Position numbers and translations under genes: made by a program. Positions 61,452 to 64,000 of a stretch of DNA of 64,000 bases are shown piece by piece. How positions within the stretch are numbered: the first letter of the stretch is position 1; the number at the start of each line of letters is the position of its first letter. The stretch lies in NCBI GenBank assembly GCA_966211795.1, contig CBIHNW010000001.1, positions 186,001 to 250,000 on the forward strand, written 5' to 3'. Under the pieces are notes generated by a model, which was not told the origin of the DNA, made no database searches, and saw nothing but the letters and a program-made list of their open reading frames with translations. The DNA is from 21-14-0-10-47-8 sp966211795. Its GTDB lineage: Bacteria > Bdellovibrionota > Bdellovibrionia > Bdellovibrionales > Bdellovibrionaceae.

Positions 61452-62396
61452 TTATACGCCAGCTGCAGCCAAACCATCGACCAAGCTCTTCACAGCCGCG
61501 ACGGATTTTTCGAATTCCGCTTGTTCGTCCGCATTCAATTTGAACTGAACGATACCTTCCATGCCAGCGCCACCCAACTTACAGACCACACCAACGAACA
61601 TGCCCTTGATGCCGTATTCGCCATTGAGCTCGACCGCACAAGGAAGCATGCGTTTCTGGTCTTTCAAGATCGCTTCTGCCATCTCAACCGCACCTGCAGC
61701 AGGGGCATAGTAAGCAGATCCCGTTTTCAACAAAGCACCGATTTCAGCGCCGGCTTGTTTTGTACGAGCCACGATGGCGTTGATTTTCTCGGCCGACATC
61801 ATCTCGTTTAAAGGAACGCCACCAACAGTCGACAAACGTGGCAATGGAACCATGGCATCACCGTGGTTACCGATGACGATACCAGTGACGTCTTTCACAG
61901 AAACTTTCAATTCATCAGCGATGAATGTGCGGAACCGAGACGCATCCAAAGCGCCGCCCATGCCGATCACGCGCTCGCGAGGGAAACCCAAGCATTTCTT
62001 GGCGTGAACTGCCATCGCGTCCATTGGATTACAAACCACGATCACGATCGAGTTTGGAGCGTACTTTTTGATGCCGTCGCAACAGTCTTTAACGATTTTA
62101 CCGTTGATGCCCAACAGTTCGTCGCGGCTCATGCCCGGTTTACGTGGCATACCAGCAGTCAAGATCACAACGTCAGAATCCGCGATATCTGCATAGTTCG
62201 AAGTTCCAGTGACGTTTGAATCGAATTTGTAAACAGGGCTTGCTTGCAACAAGTCCAAAGCTTTCCCTTTTGCCGCACCTTCGTTGATGTCCAAAACAAC
62301 AACGTCACCCAGCTCTTTGGAAGCTGCCCAGTGAGCACATGTTGAACCGACGAAACCCGCACCAATGACGGCAATTTTCTTTCTTTTGTGAGCCAT
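61452..62396 (-). CDS. mdh: malate dehydrogenase (LDH-like type)
   Basis: Oxidises malate to oxaloacetate with NAD. The 314-residue product has the Rossmann loop GAGFVGSTCA, the specificity loop AGMPRKPGMSRDEL with substrate-binding arginines (Arg in MPRKPG indicates malate, not lactate), and the catalytic His in GNHGDAMVP. This is the LDH-like Mdh group. AAGGAG lies before the ATG at 62396; an ATG seven codons upstream is unlikely. It heads mdh-sucC-sucD-ndk. Confidence 0.96.
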   Translation of the reverse strand: MAHKRKKIAVIGAGFVGSTCAHWAASKELGDVVVLDINEGAAKGKALDLLQASPVYKFDSNVTGTSNYADIADSDVVILTAGMPRKPGMSRDELLGINGKIVKDCCDGIKKYAPNSIVIVVCNPMDAMAVHAKKCLGFPRERVIGMGGALDASRFRTFIADELKVSVKDVTGIVIGNHGDAMVPLPRLSTVGGVPLNEMMSAEKINAIVARTKQAGAEIGALLKTGSAYYAPAAGAVEMAEAILKDQKRMLPCAVELNGEYGIKGMFVGVVCKLGGAGMEGIVQFKLNADEQAEFEKSVAAVKSLVDGLAAAGV

Positions 62397-62715
62397 ATTT
62401 TCTCCTTGATTAGACATGATCTAAATGATGGCCCATTCAATCTTAAAACAGCCCGACAGACAAGGGTTCCCAGACAATTTCCGGACTCGTAGAACAAGGC
62501 GTTGCGAGAGTCAAAATCACGGTGTTCGAGTCATTATTCCAGCGCGTGATGCCAGCCAAACTCAGGTTTCTTGTTCACGCCTCAGAAAGACAAAGTGAGA
62601 AGTTCAGTGATCGTGGGAAATGACGGCGATCCTTCTAAAAAAGTCTTGCTCGAAATCGGGAATTCCTTGCCGCAGGCCGAAATCGGCGCGACCATTTTCT
62701 GATCAGGAGTCCTGC
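62397..62715. other. intergenic region between mdh and the gene at 62716
   Basis: About 320 bases that must hold the promoters of divergent mdh and 62716. I see no convincing -35/-10 pair, repeat, RNA gene or small reading frame with a ribosome site other than the two start regions. Confidence 0.5.
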
Positions 62716-63402
62716 ATGAAAACGTTGTTGCTCAGCTTTGCGCTTCTTATTTCTTTATCCTCTTTTGCCAAAGGACCTGCGGTTCTTTTTGAAGAAGTCG
62801 AAGTTCCGAGCACGCCTGTGTACAAATCTCGACCCCAGAAAAATCCACCCAGCCAGGAAATTACGCCCTTATCGCAACGAAATTCTTTGCGGGAAACCTA
62901 TGCTTCTCAAGAATTTGATAGCGCCTTGGATTTGCGCGCGAAACGTCGAATGGGGGTCGGGGCTTCGGTATTTGGATCGACTGGATTGATGGGTGCATTG
63001 CTTGAGTTGAACTTTGTACCGGAAAATTCTTTGATTGCCTCTTTTGGCGGAGGTCCTGGTTACGGAGCTTTCAGTTTTCAGTGGAAGCATCTTTTCGGTG
63101 GACGAAAATTTTCGCCCTATGCCGGATTTGGATATGCCAGATGGTACAACGCGTCTGCGGAAGGTAAAAAAATCGAAAAAACGATGCCGAACGAATTGGG
63201 TTCCAAATTTTTGGACGACGAAGAAAAGAAAACCGGCAAGTTTGGAGTGAATCTTCTGATTCCGAATTTGGGATTTCAATACAGTTTATTATCTGGACCG
63301 TGGACGGGGAGTTCGTTCTTCGCGGAGATTAATTTTCTGACACCATTCGAGACTCTCTCACCAGTTCCGGTCGCAGGTTTTGGTGCCCTTTACTATTTCT
63401 AG
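62716..63402 (+). CDS. secreted outer-membrane-barrel-like protein, function unknown
   Basis: A 228-residue exported protein: signal peptide about 1-18 (SSFAK). After a proline-rich, basic stretch the second half alternates in the manner of beta strands with aromatic ends (GPGYGAFSFQWKHLF, FSPYAGFGYARWY, NLGFQYSLLSG) and ends in Tyr-Phe, typical of outer-membrane barrels. I do not recognise the family. The ATG at 62716 has CAGGAG upstream; the open frame runs 32 codons further. Confidence 0.65.
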   Translation: MKTLLLSFALLISLSSFAKGPAVLFEEVEVPSTPVYKSRPQKNPPSQEITPLSQRNSLRETYASQEFDSALDLRAKRRMGVGASVFGSTGLMGALLELNFVPENSLIASFGGGPGYGAFSFQWKHLFGGRKFSPYAGFGYARWYNASAEGKKIEKTMPNELGSKFLDDEEKKTGKFGVNLLIPNLGFQYSLLSGPWTGSSFFAEINFLTPFETLSPVPVAGFGALYYF

Positions 63403-63554
63403 GATCCCATCCATCGACATGCGGTCCTTTCCAACATCCATTCGGACATCGTGAACTTTGCACGCATCTTAGACTGTATGGAGTGAATCAGAGGAGTTTG
63501 AAGAGACTTTGAGTCGGAAGAATCCGATTTTCAAAGATTGCGGGAGCCACAAAT

Positions 63555-63583
63555 AAAAAACCCCCGGCCGAGGCCGAGGGTTT
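63555..63583 (-). terminator. intrinsic terminator of the lysine-rich peptide gene
   Basis: On the minus strand CCCTCGGCC, TC, GGCCGGGGG, then six T. The loop is short, so the lower stem pairs and the loop is larger in practice. A second perfect palindrome ATCCTAA-AA-TTAGGAT (63588-63603) lies between it and the gene stop. Confidence 0.85.
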
Positions 63584-63612
63584 CGAAATCCTAAAATTAG
63601 GATCCAAAGAAA

Positions 63613-63693
63613 CTACTTTTTCTTAGTAGCTTTTTTCTTTGTAGCTTTTTTAGTAGCTTTCTTAGTAGCTTTTTTTGCTTTCTTCTTTGCCAT
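63613..63693 (-). CDS. 26-residue lysine-rich histone H1-like peptide
   Basis: A very short open frame: M-A-K-K-K-A-K-K, then three KATKK-like units, ending KKATKKK. Of 26 residues 16 are Lys; the rest are Ala, Thr and the Met. This is a strongly basic peptide like the tail of histone H1 or of L21 in this window. The gene is supported by a perfect GGAGGAG ribosome site 3 bases upstream, its own terminator after the stop, and codon choice mixing AAG and AAA. It probably binds DNA or RNA. Confidence 0.8.
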   Translation of the reverse strand: MAKKKAKKATKKATKKATKKKATKKK

Positions 63694-63711
63694 GTGCTCC
63701 TCCTAGTGGAT

Positions 63712-63725
63712 ATCCCGTGCGGGAT
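63712..63725 (-). promoter_or_regulatory. perfect palindrome upstream of the lysine-rich peptide gene
   Basis: ATCCCG, TG, CGGGAT, ending 19 bases before the start codon. It could be a repressor site or a leader hairpin just upstream of the ribosome site. Confidence 0.4.
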
Positions 63726-63893
63726 GCAAAGTTAACGTTGTTCTTCTCTTCCTTTAACTTTTTCTTCCCATCTCTTGCGAGACAAAAAGAAGACTTCTTG
63801 TCCTAAGTGTTCACAATGTGACTTCTATCGTCAATAAGATTTTTTTTCTTGAGCACTTTTTTTGCGCAGAAGGATCTTCATGGAGGTCTTTGC

Positions 63894-64000
63894 ATGTTGA
63901 TTTGGTCAGCGCTTTCGATATTCGGATTGTGGATCGTGCACCGGACACTTCGGACCGGAGAATCGCTGCAGATTTTTTCCACCGAGCGCGCAATTCAGAT
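63894..64000 (+). CDS. partial membrane-associated hypothetical protein, cut by window edge
   Basis: An open frame begins at ATG 63894, with GGAGG at 63882-63886, and runs off the window. The visible 35 residues start with a short hydrophobic segment (MLIWSALSIFGLWIV) followed by basic and polar residues, as in a signal anchor. Identity cannot be told from this fragment. Confidence 0.5.
   Translation, partial: MLIWSALSIFGLWIVHRTLRTGESLQIFSTERAIQ

Overview
The window is a gene-dense bacterial chromosome segment with no rRNA, tRNA, phage, CRISPR array or intact insertion sequence that I can see. Gene content suggests a Gram-negative predatory or delta-proteobacteria-like organism, most likely a member of Bdellovibrionota (Bdellovibrio-like). 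The signs are a complete membrane arm of respiratory complex I, type IV pilus retraction (PilT, a PilF/PilW-like lipoprotein), LolA, an LpoA-like lipoprotein, a PilZ protein, a patatin phospholipase, many small secreted proteins, and an acyl-CoA carboxylase cluster. The assignment is an inference from gene families; no 16S gene is present.

Layout. 1-8.0 kb: nuoA-H-J-K-L-M-N, translationally coupled to a PilZ gene. 8.0-12.3 kb: patatin (minus strand), a helix-turn-helix/coiled-coil protein, and two paralogous secreted HExxH proteins flanking a membrane-anchored protein. 12.3-20.8 kb, minus strand: lon, two DksA/TraR-like proteins, an LpoA-like lipoprotein, a CbpA-type DnaJ, grpE and hemW. 20.8-25.4 kb, plus strand: an M16 peptidase, a conserved hypothetical, tatB and tatC. 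25.4-31.9 kb, minus strand: a small deoxyribosyltransferase-like protein, a three-gene acyl-CoA carboxylase, a subtilase lipoprotein and purine nucleoside phosphorylase. 32.0-38.1 kb: a triple-repeat secreted protein, pyrimidine nucleoside phosphorylase, acylphosphatase, pilT, rng and a secreted hypothetical. 38.3-45.4 kb, plus strand: rplU, rpmA, obgE, a nadD-rsfS fusion, rlmH, comF, lolA, rimO and a tandem BMC-like protein, many with start/stop overlaps. 45.4-51.6 kb: a TPR protein, a pilin-like membrane protein, a DUF2203 protein, nadE, an MraY-family transferase, a DnaQ-like exonuclease and a ferredoxin. 51.6-57.1 kb, minus strand: RlmD-type methyltransferase, PilF-like lipoprotein, rodZ, an ArnT/GT39-like transferase and a PHP-like protein. 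57.2-64 kb: a methyltransferase, a ComB-like phosphatase, then minus-strand mdh-sucC-sucD-ndk, an outer-membrane-like secreted protein, a 26-residue lysine-rich peptide gene and a partial gene at the edge.

How they fit together. Energy metabolism is prominent: complex I, malate dehydrogenase, succinyl-CoA synthetase with nucleoside diphosphate kinase, NAD synthesis by NadD and NadE, and acyl-CoA carboxylase. Nucleoside salvage is served by purine and pyrimidine phosphorylases close together. Ribosome biogenesis and translation genes cluster around obgE. Protein quality control (Lon, DnaJ, GrpE, subtilase, M16) and envelope functions (Tat, LolA, RodZ, PilT, LpoA-like) fill much of the rest.

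The most unusual items are a very short histone-H1-like peptide gene, a ribosomal protein L21 with an H1-like tail, a NadD-RsfS fusion, the HExxH paralogue pair, a three-repeat cysteine-containing secreted protein, a tandem BMC-like protein far from any microcompartment genes, and two REP-like repeats beside ndk.
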